From assembly GCA_934233735.1 (NCBI GenBank), contig CAKQGQ010000004.1, positions 62,001-126,000 of the forward strand: DNA of 64,000 bases. Reading direction: 5' to 3'. This DNA comes from an uncultured Clostridia bacterium (lineage in GTDB: Bacteria; Bacillota; Clostridia; Peptostreptococcales; Anaerovoracaceae). The first letter of the stretch is position 1. Each line of letters opens with the position of its first letter. The notes beneath the pieces are model-generated. The model did not search any database, had not been told where the DNA came from, and saw nothing but the letters and a program-made list of their open reading frames with translations. Shown one piece after another: positions 62,122 to 64,000 of this stretch. The position numbers and the translations under genes are program-made.

Positions 62122-64000
62122 TTATCGGTTGTTTTCTGTGTCGTCACGGGTGATTTTATAGTATGCTAAGACATCGTTTATTTCTTTATCATCACACACA
62201 TAATCACCATCTTTAAATCTGTTTAAGGCAATGATAGTTTTTGCTTTTTCAAGTTTATCGGATGCCAAAGCACTAAATTTTTCCCACCATTCATTTGCCA
62301 AATTGCAATCGTGTTCAGTTACGGTAGTATATCTGTCAGCAAGACGGATGCGTAGATCTTCGTCGTAAATTCTGCGGTATATGATGAAAGATTCGGGCAT
62401 CCATAGAATCTTCATAAACTCGTCAATATCCCGACCAAATGCTTCTTCAAAAAAATCAACCCCACGTCCAATTTTTCCTTTGGTTGAATTTAAAACTGCT
62501 TGAACAGCACGAATGAACTTCCTATTCCAATGTTTGCCGATATAATCACGGTTCATAAAGAATTCCTTGTCATTTATCGGGTGGTATTTCATAGGAAAGG
62601 AATAAATGCTGGCTCCTAATTCTTCACAAAGTTCAACATTAAGCCTTAAACGATAGTATAGCTCTTCTGGCTTATCTTCAAAGTTGTAAAGAAGATAGTT
62701 AGAAAGATTCTTAATGCCACTTTTAACGGCTGTACGGATGGATTTTTCATATATATCTCTAAGATTCCAGTGGTCAAAGGCAATTCGCAAAGGTTGTATG
62801 TTAACTCCGGATAATTTTTTCATATTCGCTTCTGTAATCAAACGAGAATCTATCCCTTGGTTGAAATCTACAATACGCTTTCTTTTTGAGGGCTTGTGAG
62901 TTTTCTCATACAACGGGCATACATATTCATCTAAGTCTAAAATATCTTCTTTAGAAGCAGTATAGTAATTAAGGCAGTGTGCTTCTTCCAGTTTGAGATA
63001 TAATTCCGTTTTTTCTGTACCATCCTTCAGCTTTTCCATTATCTCTTTATAAATTGAAATGGCTTTACGGATATACGCACGATCATTATAGGAATCTTTA
63101 AGATTGTTGATTGTAATCTCGTATTCGTTGGGTGGAGAATAAGTTGCACCTGTACCAAATCCACACTCTTTAATCTCATCAATGATTTGGTCGTAACACT
63201 TTGATGCCAAAACATTGTTATCGAGCAAAAGCAAATCTTTTCTTGCGCCGAAACGCTTATCTGTGAACTCAATTCGCTTTTTTAGATTAATATAGTCACA
63301 ATACTGTGGTTCCAGTTTTGGTACAGCACAGAACTTACATTTGTTGACGCACCCTCTTGTCATATAGGCGAAATAAGCATTATTTGCGGGATAAACGTAG
63401 TCTATCTCTTCAAGAATAGAATAATCAAGAGGCAGTTCATCAATAATAAGCTCGTTATCAGAATCAATGTCGCCGGGCGTATTTAACAACCCAATGAACG
63501 GTTTAATTCCAGTTGCTTCTTCAACCTCTTTTGGGAGAAGAGAGGACATGATTCCTCCAACCATAACATCATCTTGGTTTTTACAAAGCTGCTTTGCAAA
63601 GTTGATAGTATCAACGGTTATGTCCCAATAAAATGTAAACAACGTAGTAATGCCAACCTTATCAAATCTTGGTTTTGTAAAATACTCTTTGTCTTTATAT
63701 TTTTTTCGGTATTCCTTTACCGCATCTAAAACAAGCTCATCTTCAAAAATAGGCTCATTTTCGAGAATTGCATATTTACCAACTTTAATAAATTCAAAGA
63801 GCGTGGGGTAGTAGTTCTTCCAGAATATTTCAGGAAGAATGATAGAAAGATGATTGATAAGATCATCGCAAATTAAATCCACTGCCAAAGAACGCATATC
63901 ACCCTTATAAAATCGAACATCATCGCCAACCATACGATAATAGGTTGCCAATTTCATTAGTCCCATTGGCGGGTATTTATTTTTGTAATTAGGCTCAACG
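62122..64000 (-). CDS. B12-binding-type radical SAM protein, 5' end beyond right edge
   Basis: At least 625 residues. The frame stays open to the edge with NKYPPMGLMKLATYYRMVGD, the usual beginning of a cobalamin-binding domain in this class. Thus the ATG at 63966 is internal. The radical SAM cluster motif is CVNKCKFC, followed by LLLLDNNVLAS and later AFDHWNLRDIYEKSIRTAVK. It is a long, divergent member with no assigned substrate. Its setting beside defence genes is unusual. Confidence 0.78.
   Translation of the reverse strand, partial: VEPNYKNKYPPMGLMKLATYYRMVGDDVRFYKGDMRSLAVDLICDDLINHLSIILPEIFWKNYYPTLFEFIKVGKYAILENEPIFEDELVLDAVKEYRKKYKDKEYFTKPRFDKVGITTLFTFYWDITVDTINFAKQLCKNQDDVMVGGIMSSLLPKEVEEATGIKPFIGLLNTPGDIDSDNELIIDELPLDYSILEEIDYVYPANNAYFAYMTRGCVNKCKFCAVPKLEPQYCDYINLKKRIEFTDKRFGARKDLLLLDNNVLASKCYDQIIDEIKECGFGTGATYSPPNEYEITINNLKDSYNDRAYIRKAISIYKEIMEKLKDGTEKTELYLKLEEAHCLNYYTASKEDILDLDEYVCPLYEKTHKPSKRKRIVDFNQGIDSRLITEANMKKLSGVNIQPLRIAFDHWNLRDIYEKSIRTAVKSGIKNLSNYLLYNFEDKPEELYYRLRLNVELCEELGASIYSFPMKYHPINDKEFFMNRDYIGKHWNRKFIRAVQAVLNSTKGKIGRGVDFFEEAFGRDIDEFMKILWMPESFIIYRRIYDEDLRIRLADRYTTVTEHDCNLANEWWEKFSALASDKLEKAKTIIALNRFKDGDYVCDDKEINDVLAYYKITRDDTENNR

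Overview
The window comes from a low-to-mid GC Firmicute of the class Clostridia, an anaerobe. The evidence is an [FeFe]-hydrogenase with its electron-transfer partner, strong AGGAGG-type ribosome binding sites with frequent GTG and TTG starts, a priA-def-fmt-(Zn peptidase)-rsmB-prpC-prkC-rsgA-rpe cluster typical of the phylum, ammonia-dependent asparagine synthetase, and the DAP route for lysine and peptidoglycan. Family or genus cannot be fixed from the sequence alone. Most genes lie on the minus strand.

Region 1 (1-33.2 kb) is a conserved chromosomal backbone. From the left edge it holds a partial [FeFe]-hydrogenase coupled to a hybrid NuoF/GltD-type oxidoreductase, a DMT exporter, holA and comEC. 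A class A penicillin-binding protein is divergent from comEC. A minus-strand series then runs from asnA through priA, def, fmt, a membrane Zn peptidase, rsmB, the PP2C phosphatase and PASTA kinase pair, rsgA and rpe to an NhaC antiporter. Next come queH, a YhcC-like radical SAM enzyme, MgtC, a secreted glucosaminidase, thymidine kinase and a lysA-(remnant)-dppA-dapF operon. A near-perfect -24/-12 (sigma-54) promoter precedes lysA, and the gene just upstream encodes a sigma-54 activator, so this DAP/D-amino-peptide operon appears to be under RpoN control.

Region 2 (33.2-38.3 kb) is a transition zone: tRNA-Ala(CGC), a VWA gene that has lost its MIDAS, a macrodomain-plus-helical protein, a SWIM protein, a decayed yccF copy, a hairpin-rich small-RNA locus and a MATE pump.

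Region 3 (37.4-64 kb) reads as a defence island and looks more AT-rich from about 45 kb. It holds a complete Wadjet operon (jetA-B-C-D) overlapping an alpha/beta hydrolase gene. Further right are a membrane protein with a PriA-N-like domain, a compact convergent locus that looks like a type I toxin-antitoxin (19-residue peptide, opposing RNA, shared terminator), and a divergent RNase III with dsRNA-binding tail immediately upstream of it. A three-gene pPIWI-RE system (REase, DinG-like helicase, PIWI-RE protein) follows, behind a consensus promoter with an attenuator-like hairpin. Then comes a separate nucleotidyltransferase / zinc-ribbon membrane protein / SF1 helicase-nuclease operon, with a cluster of matched hairpins upstream. 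At the right end are two unrecognised genes, an Abi-like remnant and a B12-binding-type radical SAM gene that runs off the edge. No integrase, transposase or CRISPR array is visible.

The strongest candidates for something little described are the tiny-peptide toxin-antitoxin-like locus next to its own RNase III, and the nucleotidyltransferase/zinc-ribbon/helicase operon. pPIWI-RE and Wadjet are known systems, here with unusual regulatory or gene-content details.
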